Positions 8,208 to 17,908 of a DNA stretch of 64,000 nt are shown here, piece after piece. The notes beneath the pieces are model-generated. The model was not told where the DNA came from. It was given only the letters and a program-made list of their open reading frames with translations, and made no database searches. Every line of letters begins with the position of its first letter. The stretch's first letter is position 1. The position numbers were made by a program, and so were the translations under genes. Source of the DNA: Methylobacterium sp. J-030 (lineage in GTDB: Bacteria; Pseudomonadota; Alphaproteobacteria; Rhizobiales; Beijerinckiaceae); contig NZ_JAKSYM010000158.1 in the NCBI RefSeq assembly GCF_022829545.1, forward strand, positions 1 through 64,000, in the 5' to 3' direction.

Positions 8208-9887
8208 ATGCGCATCTCCCTCGGCGTTAAGCTCTCGGTCGTGGTCGGCCTGCTGGCCGTCGTGGCCATCGGCATCGCGGTCTTCGCCCTGCGCCAGTCC
8301 GCGCTGGAGCAGGAGCGCGCGGCTGCCACCGACAAGATCTGGAATGCCGGATTGCAGGCCGGCGCCCTCGGTCAGGCGATCGAGCATGCCGTGGTCCAGG
8401 CGACGGCGCTGTTCACCTCCGAGGACGTGACGGAGGCCCGGACGCGCCTGTCCGCGCTCCATGAGGCTCTCGCCACCGTCGAGCAGGTGCGCGTTCCGTT
8501 CCTCGAAGCGATGGAGGATCAGCTCCCGGAGGATCGCCGCCGGCGCTTCGATCTCTTCGTCAAGGAGTTCATTGCCTACCAGAACGACACCGCCGAGTTG
8601 GGTCTCACGGTGTCCCCCAAGGCCGCCCTCATCCAGGCGACCGACGAGTCGACGGTGAAGAATCGGGAGCGCATGGTCTCGGAGATCGCCGCCCTGGGCC
8701 GCGAGGTGCTGGCGCGCCTGAACGCCCGACGCGCCGCGGATGCCGCAGATCGCAGGCAGGCGCGGATCACGCTGATCACCGTGCCGGCCCTGGCGCTGGC
8801 CATCGGCACGCTCGCGGCGATCTGGATCATCCTAACGCAGGTCCGGCGACCCCTGCATCGGCTCAAGGCCAGCATGACGACCCTCGCCGCCAATGACCTG
8901 GGGCAGCCGATTCCGTTCACGCATCGCCGCGACGAGATCGGCGAGATGGCAGGGGCCATCGCGGCCTTCCAGAAGGCCCTGATCGAGAAGCGCGACCTCG
9001 ACGCGGATGCGCAGGCCCGGCGCGACCGCGACCTCGTCCGCATCGACAAACTCGCGACGGCGACGCACGCATTCGAAGTCGAGACGCAAACGGCGGTCGC
9101 CGATCTCGCCGGCTCGGCCGAGGCGATGCAGGCGGCCGCCGATACGCTCTCGGGCAACGCCGGCGACATGGCGGCTCGGGCGACTGTCGTGGCCGGCGCC
9201 TCCAGCCAGACTGCCGTCATCGTCGACAGTATCGCCAGCGCGGCCGAGGAGCTCTCGGCGTCGGCCCGGGAGATCGAGGCCCGTGTCCGCTACACCAGCG
9301 AGATCGCATCGACGGCCCTGACCGATACGCGGGGCCTGGAGGCGACCGTGCGCTCGCTCTCGCAGGCTGCCGAGGAGATCGGGGCGGTCGTGACGCTGAT
9401 CCGCGAGGTCGCCGAGCAGACCAATCTTCTGGCGCTGAACGCCACCATCGAGGCGGCCCGTGCCGGCGCCGCCGGCCGCGGGTTCGCGGTGGTCGCCGCA
9501 GAGGTCAAGGCGCTGGCCGGCCAGACCGCGCTCGCCACCGACCGCATCACCGGGCAGGTCGGGTCCATCCAGGGCGCCGCCGACCGGACCGTCAGCGCCA
9601 TCGAGTCGATCGCCCAGACAATCGCCCGCATGAGCATGATCGCCTCCGAGGTCGCGGAGGCGACCGATCAGCAGGGCAACGCCAGCCAGGAGATCGCGCG
9701 GGCCATCTTCGACGCGGCGGCGGATGCCCGCAAGGTGTCCGAGAGCGTCGCCGGGGTCAGGGCCGCCGCCGCGTCCAACGAGGCCCAGGCCGGTCAGGTG
9801 CGCGGCAGCGCGGCGCGCGTGACGACCGGGACGCACAGCCTGCAGCAGGCGATCGAGACTTACATGATACAGGTCCACGGCGCCTGA
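8208..9887 (+). CDS. Methyl-accepting chemotaxis protein
   Basis: This 559-residue chemoreceptor begins with a membrane span (about 7-27), has a periplasmic helical sensor region (about 30-185) and a second span (about 190-211). A HAMP domain follows (about 212-265, with [15 protein letters not shown]). The C-terminal signalling domain contains the conserved hairpin tip [21 protein letters not shown] at about residues 400-420. It should relay ligand binding to a CheA/CheW array. The start MRISLGVKL suits a membrane anchor. No C-terminal pentapeptide for CheR/CheB tethering is seen, and no che genes are nearby; the ligand is unknown. Confidence 0.95.
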   Translation: MRISLGVKLSVVVGLLAVVAIGIAVFALRQSALEQERAAATDKIWNAGLQAGALGQAIEHAVVQATALFTSEDVTEARTRLSALHEALATVEQVRVPFLEAMEDQLPEDRRRRFDLFVKEFIAYQNDTAELGLTVSPKAALIQATDESTVKNRERMVSEIAALGREVLARLNARRAADAADRRQARITLITVPALALAIGTLAAIWIILTQVRRPLHRLKASMTTLAANDLGQPIPFTHRRDEIGEMAGAIAAFQKALIEKRDLDADAQARRDRDLVRIDKLATATHAFEVETQTAVADLAGSAEAMQAAADTLSGNAGDMAARATVVAGASSQTAVIVDSIASAAEELSASAREIEARVRYTSEIASTALTDTRGLEATVRSLSQAAEEIGAVVTLIREVAEQTNLLALNATIEAARAGAAGRGFAVVAAEVKALAGQTALATDRITGQVGSIQGAADRTVSAIESIAQTIARMSMIASEVAEATDQQGNASQEIARAIFDAAADARKVSESVAGVRAAAASNEAQAGQVRGSAARVTTGTHSLQQAIETYMIQVHGA

Positions 9888-10233
9888 GCCGTAAGCCCGG
9901 AACGCCGGCGCCGGCCGGCACGTTCGACGCGCCTTGCCGCGTGCCCGGCAACGAATCGGTGCTCTTGGACCCATGACGTGCCGCCCTTCTCCGGACTGGT
10001 GGAGCGTCAGCGGAACCTCGGCCGGGAACTGGCACGGACAGCATTGCGTCCCGATCCCGCCGGCGCTGCGTGCGCCCGGGAAGACGGCCGTGCAGACCGG
10101 CTCTGGGCCGTGCACAGTGTTTCGGCCCAAAACCGCGAAAAGGCAGAGAGGCTGGCTATGGGGGCGATTTCGGGCGCTGCGCGGCCCGCTTCGTCGCAAG
10201 CCGTCCGCCAGGGCCGATGTCGGAAAGGAAGGA
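9888..10233. other. Intergenic region before tRNA-Cys
   Basis: These 346 bases follow the chemoreceptor stop. A GC-rich self-complementary patch (GCCGGCGCCGGCCGGC, about 9903-9918) might act as a hairpin but lacks a T-run. No gene is supported. Confidence 0.4.
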
Positions 10234-10307
10234 TGGAGGCCTCGCCCGGAATCGAACCGGGGTGCAAGGATTTGCAGTCCTCTGCGTAACCACTCCGCCA
10301 CGAGGCC
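10234..10307 (-). tRNA. tRNA-Cys (GCA)
   Basis: The minus strand reads GGCCTCG at the 5' end, pairing with CGAGGCC, then discriminator T (usual for tRNA-Cys) and an encoded CCA (10234-10236). The anticodon GCA lies in the loop CTGCAAA and the T-loop is GTTCGATTC. Confidence 0.97.
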
Positions 10308-10424
10308 GTACCGACGGCGCCGATGCGCCGTGCGGAGCTTGGCGGACAGCTCCGGGTGCGCGTCTCTAGCAGAGGTCGGCGGTCGCAGGCAACGGCTTCG
10401 ACGCCGCCGATCCGCAGGATCGTC

Positions 10425-11285
10425 TCAGCTCTGCCAGACCCGCGGCATCGGCAGATTGCGGTAGCCGGTGAGGAAGCGGGCGACCAGGGTACGCAAGGGG
10501 CCGACGCCGGCCGAGAGGGCGCGCACCACCAGATGCCCGTTCCAGGCGCTCGCCGCCGCCTCGATCCCGGGCTGCTCGGCCGCGGCCAGGAGGCCCCGCG
10601 CTTCGTCCAGCCGGGCCTCGGCCCGGTCGGACACGTCGAGGAGCGTCGCGCAGGCGCACGCGGCGCCGCCGATCGCCGGACGGGCGAGAAGGTCGCTGAT
10701 CGGCCCCTCGATCAAGAGGTCGTCGGCATAGACGAGTCGGCCGGCCCGGCGCACGCGCCACGCATCCTTGAAGGATCCGGCGGTGATCCGCTCGCCCCGC
10801 GCGGCGCGGCCGAAGACGACGATCTCCACGGCGAGGAGGGACGCGTCCGCGGCGAGATCGGCCTCGAACCGCCGGTTGATCCGGGCCTCGTCGAACAGGA
10901 TCGTCTCCTGGGGCAGCCAGGCGAGCCGTGCCCCCGCCCCGAGGCTCAAGCGATTCTTGATGTGGCTCACCGGCCCGTCGGATCGATAGACCTTCTCGGC
11001 CGCCGTGGTGGTGAGCGTGAGGTCGGACGATGGCGCGAGGTCCAGCGCGATCGAGAAGGCGTCGCCGCACGCCACGCCGCCGGCCGTGTTCACGAGAACC
11101 GCCTCCAGGGGCCCCTCCCCGCGCGGAAACCGCAGCCGCAACGGACCGGATTCCGATAGGTCGAGGATCCGCGTCTCGCCGCCCGCGCAGGCCGGTCCGG
11201 CCCGCAGCCGAACGCGGCCGTTCGAGCGTTGCCGCCCCGGCGCCCCTCCGGCCGTCTTGCCCGCATCCGGGATCTGGCCGTGCAT
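10425..11285 (-). CDS. ureD: Urease accessory protein UreD
   Basis: This 286-residue protein matches the UreD (UreH) scaffold that, with UreF and UreG, delivers nickel to apo-urease. Recognisable pieces are NTAGGVACGD (about 66-75), TTAAEKVYRS (about 91-100) and LPQETILFDEARI (about 124-136), all UreD signatures. Its ATG overlaps the TGA of the arginase gene by one base (TGATG), so the two should be translationally coupled. No urease structural gene, ureE, ureF or ureG is in the window, so the rest of the urease cluster must lie elsewhere. Confidence 0.92.
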   Translation of the reverse strand: MHGQIPDAGKTAGGAPGRQRSNGRVRLRAGPACAGGETRILDLSESGPLRLRFPRGEGPLEAVLVNTAGGVACGDAFSIALDLAPSSDLTLTTTAAEKVYRSDGPVSHIKNRLSLGAGARLAWLPQETILFDEARINRRFEADLAADASLLAVEIVVFGRAARGERITAGSFKDAWRVRRAGRLVYADDLLIEGPISDLLARPAIGGAACACATLLDVSDRAEARLDEARGLLAAAEQPGIEAAASAWNGHLVVRALSAGVGPLRTLVARFLTGYRNLPMPRVWQS

Positions 11286-12253
11286 CAGTCGCGCTCGGTC
11301 GCGTCGGGAGGCACCGCCTCGATCGGCACGGTCGGGCGATCGAGGATGCGCCGCCCGAAGAGGCTGGCCGCCAGTTCCACCAGCACCCGGGCACTGCGGC
11401 CGCGTTCATCGAGGAACGGGTTGAGCTCCACGATGTCCAGCGAGCGCACGAGGCCGGAATCGTGCAGCATCTCCATGATCAGGTGGGCTTCCCGGAAGGT
11501 GGCGCCGCCCGGCACCGTCGTGCCGACGCCCGGGGCGATGGAAGGGTCGAGGAAATCGATGTCGAAGCTGACGTGGAGGTGCGCGCCTTGGGCGGCGACC
11601 TGCGCGAGGATCTTTCGCAACGGGGCGACCACGCCGAACTCGTCGATGGTCCGCATGTCGGTGACGCCGACGCGCCGGGCCGTGACCAGAGCCCGCTCGC
11701 CGGCATCGATCGAGCGCAATCCGAACAGATGGACGTTGGTGGGGCTGAGCGCGGCCGGAACCGGATCGGCGAACAGGTGCGGAAAGCCCGCCTCCCCGCA
11801 GAGCGCCGCCAGCGGCATGCCGTGAACGTTGCCCGAAGGCGAGGTCTCCGGCGTGTTGAAATCGGCATGGGCATCGAGCCAAAGCACGACGAGTGGCCGA
11901 CCGTGCCGGGCGCAGTGCCGCATGACGCCGTCGATCGAGCCGAGCGAGAGGCTGTGGTCGCCGCCGGCGGTCAGCGGCAAGGCACCCCCGACGAGGGCGT
12001 TCTCGACGGCTCGGGACAGGGCGCGCGTCCAGGCGGCCACGGCGTCGAGACCCCGCTCCCCGACCGGCCCATCGGGGACGATGTCGCCGTGATCGGCAAC
12101 CGCATAGCCGAGATCCGCGAGGGCACGGACGAGGCCGGCGGTGCGCAGGGCCGCAGGCCCCATCAGGGCGCCGGGCTCGCTGGTCCCGACCTCGATCGGT
12201 GCGCCGATCAGCGCGATCCTGTGCTCGCCGCAGGAACTGGTCTCGCCCGTCAT
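11285..12253 (-). CDS. rocF: Arginase family ureohydrolase
   Basis: The protein has 322 residues. Metal-binding motifs of the ureohydrolase family are intact: GGDHS (about 95-99), DAHADFNT (about 126-133) and SFDIDFLDP (about 228-236), which bind two Mn2+. The pattern of NTPETSPSGNVHGMPLA after the second motif fits arginase (arginine to ornithine and urea) better than agmatinase. The next gene, coupled by TGATG, is ureD, so urea made here could feed urease. A broader ureohydrolase substrate cannot be excluded. Confidence 0.9.
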   Translation of the reverse strand: MTGETSSCGEHRIALIGAPIEVGTSEPGALMGPAALRTAGLVRALADLGYAVADHGDIVPDGPVGERGLDAVAAWTRALSRAVENALVGGALPLTAGGDHSLSLGSIDGVMRHCARHGRPLVVLWLDAHADFNTPETSPSGNVHGMPLAALCGEAGFPHLFADPVPAALSPTNVHLFGLRSIDAGERALVTARRVGVTDMRTIDEFGVVAPLRKILAQVAAQGAHLHVSFDIDFLDPSIAPGVGTTVPGGATFREAHLIMEMLHDSGLVRSLDIVELNPFLDERGRSARVLVELAASLFGRRILDRPTVPIEAVPPDATERD

Positions 12254-12498
12254 CCCGTCTCCCGCGGTGTTCTGCGCTCCTTACTGCTCTAGCAGGCCGC
12301 GGGCCGCTGTTCGATGACGCGGCGCGGATCGATGACGGGCGTGTTCAGCGCGGCTTTCGTATCTGTTCGACCCCGGTTCGAGGGCCTCCCAACGGTAAGA
12401 CCCAGCCCTTTCCGGATGTTGTACGTTCGACTTGGCCGCGACCGCGCGCCGACATCGCGCGCGCTGCGAAGCGACCCGGGGCAGTGGGACCTCAGTGA
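12254..12498. other. Intergenic stretch upstream of arginase
   Basis: This should contain the promoter of the arginase-ureD pair on the minus strand. No gene or clear promoter motif was recognised. It continues into the dispersed repeat at 12499. Confidence 0.4.
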
Positions 12499-12657
12499 GC
12501 GTGGCGCCGACTGGATTGCTTCGCTCGCGCGCGCAAAGACAGTGAGCGGAGGCAATACCCACCAAGCCCTTGATGATCGCATAGAGACCTCACCCTGCCG
12601 CCGGTTGGAAACACCTTGAAAGGGCGGAGTCGAAACCTTTCGAAACCAGGATTCGGG
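12499..12657 (+). repeat. Dispersed intergenic repeat, copy A
   Basis: The first 121 bases align without gaps to 38092-38212 at roughly 88 percent identity (counted by eye). Similarity continues more weakly to about 12657. The motif ACTGGATTGCTTCGCT near its start resembles a repeat seen between genes in many alphaproteobacteria. It contains no protein-like frame. Confidence 0.8.
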
Positions 12658-12767
12658 CTGCCCGCGCGATGCGCAACACCTCACGCATCGATCTCGCAGT
12701 CTCTCGACGCAAAGGGCCTGATGGTCCGTGGCCCGCCCGACTCGATCGAGTGTGCCGGCGATAGGCG

Positions 12768-14177
12768 TCAGGCAGCCTCGGCGGGGGCCGGAGCCGGTCT
12801 TCGGACCGTCTGCCCGGCGAAAACCTGGGCCGCGAGGGGCAGCTCGATCACGGCGTCGAGGCCGCCGCCGCGGACATTCTCCAGCATCAGCCGGCCATCG
12901 TGCGCCTCGACGATGGCCTGCACGATCGAGAGGCCGAGGCCGAAGCCCCGCGCCTCGTTGAGGTTTCGCGCGCGGTCGCCACGGACGAAGGGCTGCAGCA
13001 TCGCCTCGCGCTCGGCCTCCGGGATGCCCGGTCCGCCATCGCGCACGCAGACGCGGACCCCGCGCGCGGAGGCTTCCATGTGGACCTCCGCCCGGTCGCC
13101 ATACTTCACAGCGTTGTCGACAAGATTCGTCACCGCCCGCTGCAGTTCCTCGGGCCGGCCGCGCACGAGGACGTGGCGGCTGCGGCCGACGCTGACCGGC
13201 GCTCCGATATCCGAAAAATCGTCGCAGACCGTCTGGACCACGGAGGCGAGGTCCACCAGGGTGAAGCTGCTGGCGTCGCGCGCCTGACCGTCGCGCACGA
13301 AGGAGAGCGCCGCCTCCACGAGGCCGTTCATCTGGTCGAGGTCGCGCAGGGTGGCGGCCCGGGCGGTGTCGTCTTCGATGAATTCGGCGCGCAGGCGCAG
13401 GCGGGTGATCGGCGTGCGCAGGTCGTGGCTGATCGCCGCGAGCATCTGCGTGCGGTCATCGATCAGCCGGCGCACCCGCGAGCGCATGCGGTCCAGCGCC
13501 CGCGACACGGCCAGCACCTCGCGCGGTCCGGCCTCCGGCAGGGCCACGTGATCGTCGCGGGCTCCGAACGCCTCCGCGGCGCCGGCGAGCCGCTTCAGCG
13601 GCGCGGTCAGCGCGCGGGTCGCCCAGACGCAGAGCAGCGCCAGCGTGAGCGCCAGAAACACCACGGTGAAGATCAGGGCACCCTGCTTGGGCGTGCGGAG
13701 CGGATCGTTCGGCAGGGTCGCCTGAAGCGTCGCCCCGCCGGCCGTGACGATCCCGACATGGAGACGCCCGGCCGATCGCTCCTGGTCCGGGTCCGCGGCG
13801 GACAGGTCGACGATCGTCACCGGCCGTCCGGCACCGTTGCGCAGGCGCCGGATCACCGGAAGATCCGGGACCGGCACGGCGCCTGGTGGAGCGTGGCCGT
13901 CCCAGGCTTCGACATGGATCAGCGGCAGGCTGCGCGCGCTCGCCAGAAGCGCGGGCCGGGCCGCCGGCTCGACCGTATCGAGGAGCCGCGACAGCATGCC
14001 GAGGCGGCTCGCCGCGACGCCGGGCAGTTCGTCGGGGTTCTGGGATTCGTGCAGAAGCAGGAACGCGGCGGTGGCGACGACATGCGCCACCGCGATCCCC
14101 GCCACCACGAGCAACGCGATCTGCCCCGCGATGGTCGCCGGCCGCAGCCGGGCGCGCAGCCGCCGCAGCACGCTCAT
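12768..14177 (-). CDS. Sensor histidine kinase, EnvZ/PhoR type
   Basis: This 469-residue kinase has one membrane span near residues 16-42, a periplasmic region to about 165, a second span (about 167-188) and a HAMP linker (about 189-240). In the HisKA domain, SHDLRTPITRL carries the phospho-acceptor His near residue 250. The ATP-binding domain has NLVDNAVKYGD, RDGGPGIP and GFGLGLSI. Its ATG lies inside the stop of the response regulator (ATGA overlap at 14174-14177), so the pair is coupled. The architecture matches OmpR-partner kinases; the signal is unknown. Confidence 0.93.
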   Translation of the reverse strand: MSVLRRLRARLRPATIAGQIALLVVAGIAVAHVVATAAFLLLHESQNPDELPGVAASRLGMLSRLLDTVEPAARPALLASARSLPLIHVEAWDGHAPPGAVPVPDLPVIRRLRNGAGRPVTIVDLSAADPDQERSAGRLHVGIVTAGGATLQATLPNDPLRTPKQGALIFTVVFLALTLALLCVWATRALTAPLKRLAGAAEAFGARDDHVALPEAGPREVLAVSRALDRMRSRVRRLIDDRTQMLAAISHDLRTPITRLRLRAEFIEDDTARAATLRDLDQMNGLVEAALSFVRDGQARDASSFTLVDLASVVQTVCDDFSDIGAPVSVGRSRHVLVRGRPEELQRAVTNLVDNAVKYGDRAEVHMEASARGVRVCVRDGGPGIPEAEREAMLQPFVRGDRARNLNEARGFGLGLSIVQAIVEAHDGRLMLENVRGGGLDAVIELPLAAQVFAGQTVRRPAPAPAEAA

Positions 14178-14929
14178 GAGCGCGTGACCTCGGGGGTGAA
14201 CAGGTAGCCCCCGGAGCGGATCGTCCGGATGAATTCAGGATTGCGGGTATCGCGCTCGATCTTCTGGCGGATCCGCGAGATCAGCACGTCGATGCTGCGC
14301 TCGAACGGCCCGGCGGCGCGTCCCTGCGTCAGGTCCAGAAGCTGGTCGCGCGACAGGACCCGCCCGGGCCGCAGGCAGAGGGCGTGCAGCAGATCGAACT
14401 CCGCCCCGGTGATGGCGATGCGCGCGCCCTCGGGCGAGAGCACCTGACGCAGGGAGACGTCGAGGGTCCAGCCCGAGAAGTGCAGGCGGCGGCGCTCGTC
14501 CGTGTCGGGCGCCTCCGCGGTGACCCGGCGCAGAACCGCGCGGATCCGTGCCAAGAGCTCCCGCGGGTTGAACGGTTTGGCGAGATAATCGTCGGCGCCG
14601 AGTTCCAGCCCGAGGATCCGATCCACATCCTCGGATTTCGCCGTCAGGATCAGGATCGGAATCTGCGAGGATTCGCGCAGGCGCCGGCACAGGCTCAGCC
14701 CATCCTCGCCAGGCAGCATCAGATCGAGCACGATCAGGTCGATGCGCGATTCCGCCAGCGCCCGGTCCATGTCGGTGCCGTCGCCGGCCAGCGTGACGCG
14801 ACAATCGTTCCCGCGCAGATAGCGTGCGATCAGGGTCGAGATCTCCCGATCGTCCTCGACCACGAGGATATGGGGGGTCGCCGGAATCGTCATCGCGACG
14901 GAGTCTGTGTGCGGTTCAGCCTGCATCAT
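14174..14929 (-). CDS. OmpR-family response regulator
   Basis: This 251-residue regulator has a receiver domain (about 18-132) with acidic residues VVEDD, the phospho-acceptor Asp in LIVLDLMLPGEDG (about residue 70) and the conserved Lys in AKPF. A winged-helix OmpR/PhoB DNA-binding domain follows (about 150-250) with RSIDVLISRIRQKIE and the closing wing IRTIRSGGYLF. Phosphorylation by the downstream kinase should control DNA binding. Two start codons sit in tandem (MM at 14929) and an in-frame ATG about 12 codons later is also possible. Confidence 0.93.
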   Translation of the reverse strand: MMQAEPHTDSVAMTIPATPHILVVEDDREISTLIARYLRGNDCRVTLAGDGTDMDRALAESRIDLIVLDLMLPGEDGLSLCRRLRESSQIPILILTAKSEDVDRILGLELGADDYLAKPFNPRELLARIRAVLRRVTAEAPDTDERRRLHFSGWTLDVSLRQVLSPEGARIAITGAEFDLLHALCLRPGRVLSRDQLLDLTQGRAAGPFERSIDVLISRIRQKIERDTRNPEFIRTIRSGGYLFTPEVTRS

Positions 14930-15222
14930 GGATCCATCATGCCCCGAACCGACGATTATTCGAAGACGGTGGACGGAACCAATTTGTAAGCGCGTGTTTC
15001 CCTGCGGACGCTCGCACCGATACAGGCACCGCCCCGACGATCCCGCTCAGGGTTGGACGGATTGCAGCACCGCCTCCGGTGCGACATCGCGGCGCCATGC
15101 CGCGTCGCTGCTCCTCCTGCGGCGAATCGTCGATCCGGACTCCTCACGCGACGCTCCCCGGCTAACTCCCCCGGTCAGCGTTCGCCTAGCTTGACGGGCG
15201 AGGCCGCAAGCCGGAAATCCCC

Positions 15223-17088
15223 GTGTCAAAGCCTATCAGCGACTACGCCATCATCGGCGACACCCATTCCTGCGCGTTGATCAGCCGCGACGGCTCGATC
15301 GATTGGCTGTGCTGGCCGCGCCACGATTCGCCGGCCCTGTTCGTCAAACTCCTCGACGACGAGAACGGCGGCGCCTGCAGCGTGGCGTTCGAGGGCCTCG
15401 ACGGCACGGCGCGGCGCTATCTGCCCGAGACCAACATCCTCGAGACGACCTTCTCGACGCGGACGGGACGGGCGCGCCTGATCGACGTCATGCCGGTGAA
15501 CCCCCCGAGCCCCGAGCCCGAGGAGGGTCCCGACGGCGAGGGCGAGAGCCGGCTGATCCGCATACTCACCTGCGACGCGGGCAGCGTCAGCGGCGTGTTC
15601 CGGGTGTGCCCGACCTTCGACTATGCGCGACGCCCCTGCACGCCGACCGTCGAGGGCACGTCCGTGCTGTTCGAGGCCGGCGACTGCCGCTTGCGGGTGA
15701 ACGCGCATCCACGGCCGGTTCTGGCGGAGGATACCGCCGAGATCCGCTTCACCCTGGCGGCGGGTGAGAGCGCCTACCTCGTCCTCACCCACGGGGAGGA
15801 TCAGCAGGACGCCGCAATCGACGACTTCGCGGGGGCGCAGAGCCGCTTGGACGCCACCGGGGAATACTGGCGCCGCTGGTGCGCCCGCAGCACCTACCAC
15901 GGTGCCTACCGCGATGCGGTGATGCGCTCGGCCCTCTGCCTGAAGCTCCTGACCTACTCGCCCTCCGGCGGTATCCTGGCTGCGGCGACGGCGGGTTTGC
16001 CGGAGGCCGTACCTGGCGACCGCAACTACGATTACCGCTTCACCTGGATGCGCGACGCCTCCTTCACGGTGACGGCCTTCGTGATGCTCGGCTACGTGCG
16101 CGAGGCCTCCGAGTTCCTGCGCTTCCTGCGCGAGCGCGACGGCACGTACGGCCGCGAGACGCGCCTGATGTACGGGATCAGCGACGGCATGCCGGAGGAG
16201 GAGGAGCTCGAACACCTCGCCGGCTGGAACGGCGTGCGGCCCGTGGTGATCGGCAACCTCGCCGAGGGGCAGGACCAGCACGACATCTACGGCGAGCTGC
16301 TGCGCGCCCTGTGCGTGTTTCTGGAGGCCGTCGATTACGATCCGCCCGAGAAGGTCAACGACCGCCTGCCCGAGGTGCTCGACAACCTGACGGCGCGGGC
16401 GATCCGCCACCGGCACGACCCGGACAGCGGCATCTGGGAATTGCGGACCGGGCCGCGCCATCAGGTCCACACCAAGGCGATGATCTGGGTGGCGCTGACC
16501 GACGCGGCGCGAATCGCCCGGAACATTAAGGGCGTTCCCGAGGCGAAGATCGCGGAGTGGGAGCGCGTCGCCGCCGAGGTCCGGGCGGAGTATCTGGAGA
16601 AGGGCTGGAGCGAGGAGAAGCAGGCCTATACCGGGGCCTATGAGTCGCATCACCTGGATGCCGCGGTGCTCCGTGTCGTCCTGTTCGGCGCCCTCGATCC
16701 GAAGGACCCGCGCACGCGCGCGACCCTGGCGGCGGTCGAGCGGGAGCTCGGCGTCGGCGATCTGATCTACCGCTACCGCATGGATGACGGGCTCGCCGGC
16801 GACGAGGGCACCTTCACGGCCTGCGCGTTCTGGCGGGTCGGCTGCCTCGCCCTCGACGGCCGGACCGCCGACGCCAAGACGGCGTTCGAGCGGCTGATCG
16901 CCCGGGGCAACGATGTCGGGCTGTTTGCCGAGGAGATCGATCCGGCGACCGGCGAGCAGCGCGGGAACACGCCGCAGGGTTTCTCGCACATGGCGCTGAT
17001 CAACGCCGCCCTGCGCCTGGATGACACGATCGCGCGCTACGGATTGACGGAGACTGCGGATGCGGGAGAGCGCAGGGCGGCCGAGTAG
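15223..17088 (+). CDS. Glycoside hydrolase family 15 protein
   Basis: This 621-residue protein has an N-terminal beta-sandwich (about 1-230, starting with DYAIIGDTHSCALISRDGS) and a C-terminal alpha/alpha barrel. The general acid lies in DGMPEEEELEHLAGW (about 321-335) and the general base near FAEEIDPATGEQRG (about 567). This layout is that of bacterial GH15 enzymes, which include glucoamylases and trehalases; which sugar is cleaved cannot be told. There is no signal peptide, so it acts in the cytoplasm. GTG 15223 is preceded by a weak GGAAA. No trehalose or glycogen genes adjoin it. Confidence 0.9.
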   Translation: MSKPISDYAIIGDTHSCALISRDGSIDWLCWPRHDSPALFVKLLDDENGGACSVAFEGLDGTARRYLPETNILETTFSTRTGRARLIDVMPVNPPSPEPEEGPDGEGESRLIRILTCDAGSVSGVFRVCPTFDYARRPCTPTVEGTSVLFEAGDCRLRVNAHPRPVLAEDTAEIRFTLAAGESAYLVLTHGEDQQDAAIDDFAGAQSRLDATGEYWRRWCARSTYHGAYRDAVMRSALCLKLLTYSPSGGILAAATAGLPEAVPGDRNYDYRFTWMRDASFTVTAFVMLGYVREASEFLRFLRERDGTYGRETRLMYGISDGMPEEEELEHLAGWNGVRPVVIGNLAEGQDQHDIYGELLRALCVFLEAVDYDPPEKVNDRLPEVLDNLTARAIRHRHDPDSGIWELRTGPRHQVHTKAMIWVALTDAARIARNIKGVPEAKIAEWERVAAEVRAEYLEKGWSEEKQAYTGAYESHHLDAAVLRVVLFGALDPKDPRTRATLAAVERELGVGDLIYRYRMDDGLAGDEGTFTACAFWRVGCLALDGRTADAKTAFERLIARGNDVGLFAEEIDPATGEQRGNTPQGFSHMALINAALRLDDTIARYGLTETADAGERRAAE

Positions 17089-17114
17089 ACGGGCTTAGGC
17101 TGGCTTGGAAATCT

Positions 17115-17417
17115 TCAGGACATGCCGTCGAGCCGATTGCGGCGGCCATCCACGACGGTGACGATATTGACGCGGTTGACCGGACCAGAATCCGTGTCAG
17201 GAACGGTCTCGTAGAGAATGAGAGACGGATGCGCGACCAGGATGCGCGTCGACGGGCGGATGTTCGGCCGCCGTGAGCTCATTCTCGGAAGATCTGCGAG
17301 CCGCGAGACACGCGGCTCGATCCGATTGGCCGCGATGATGTTGTCCGAGCCGATCGCCCTGTAGATAGAAATTAGTCCTTCGCGGGCATGTCGGGTCCAG
17401 ATGACCTCAACCGCCAT
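17115..17417 (-). CDS. ParE/RelE-type toxin
   Basis: This protein of 100 residues fits the compact RelE/ParE fold: a start EVIWTRHAREGLISIYRAI, a middle block with LADLPRMSSRRPNIRPSTRILV, and a C-terminal strand VNIVTVVDGRRN. Members either poison gyrase (ParE) or cleave mRNA on the ribosome (RelE); the ParD-like partner favours ParE. Its ATG at 17417 overlaps the antitoxin end by 11 bases, so the antitoxin is made first. A start three codons earlier (17426) is possible. Several key positions differ from typical ParE, so activity is uncertain. Confidence 0.75.
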   Translation of the reverse strand: MAVEVIWTRHAREGLISIYRAIGSDNIIAANRIEPRVSRLADLPRMSSRRPNIRPSTRILVAHPSLILYETVPDTDSGPVNRVNIVTVVDGRRNRLDGMS

Positions 17418-17685
17418 GCTCAACATCGTCTGTTACGATCATGCCTGCGTGGGCGTCCCGCCGCAGATCGCCGAAGTCCGGCGGACCGACGAAGCCACTG
17501 GGAAGTCCGCGGTCCCACGCCGTGCGAAGTCCCGCGACGTCCTGTTCGCGAAGCTGGCGGCGCGTCGACCAGGGCCGGACTGCGTCCTGGACCGCTTCAC
17601 CCGTCGAGGCGTACTCCCCTGCTTCCACAGCCGCGCGGATTTCTGCCGCCATGGGCTCGGTGAACACCACCGTCATGCGCGCCAT
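17407..17685 (-). CDS. ParD-type antitoxin
   Basis: This 92-residue protein has a ribbon-helix-helix-like start (MTVVFTEPMAAEIRAAVEAGEYAS followed by TGEAVQDAVR), as in ParD antitoxins, and an acidic C-terminal part that would wrap the toxin. ATG 17685 is used, with AGGG upstream; ATG 17676 is an alternative that starts right at the beta strand. The frame is open further upstream but without family similarity. Antitoxin and toxin overlap, and the complex normally represses its own promoter upstream of 17685. Confidence 0.75.
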   Translation of the reverse strand: MARMTVVFTEPMAAEIRAAVEAGEYASTGEAVQDAVRPWSTRRQLREQDVAGLRTAWDRGLPSGFVGPPDFGDLRRDAHAGMIVTDDVEHGG

Positions 17686-17908
17686 GTCGGCCCTATGAAC
17701 CCCGCCCTGACGGTGCCTTGCCGGTATGATCAGGGAATAACATTGCATAGCGCCGCGGCAAACCGCGCCGAACGATGCCCACCGGTGAGATCCGATAGGC
17801 GACCTGTCGACGGTCAACGTTCGTGAAACGTGGGATTGTGATCGATGGTGGCGCAGCCACCGATGACCAACCGCATCACGACGAACGCCTGATCCAACAT
17901 ACGCGCCG

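Noticed and set aside
10070..10369. Frame crossing tRNA-Cys
   Set aside because: It reads through a clear tRNA gene, so it is not a protein gene.
14992..15020. GGAAC-N15-TGTT before the GH15 gene
   Set aside because: The spacer is one base short and the element lies about 200 bases before the start codon.
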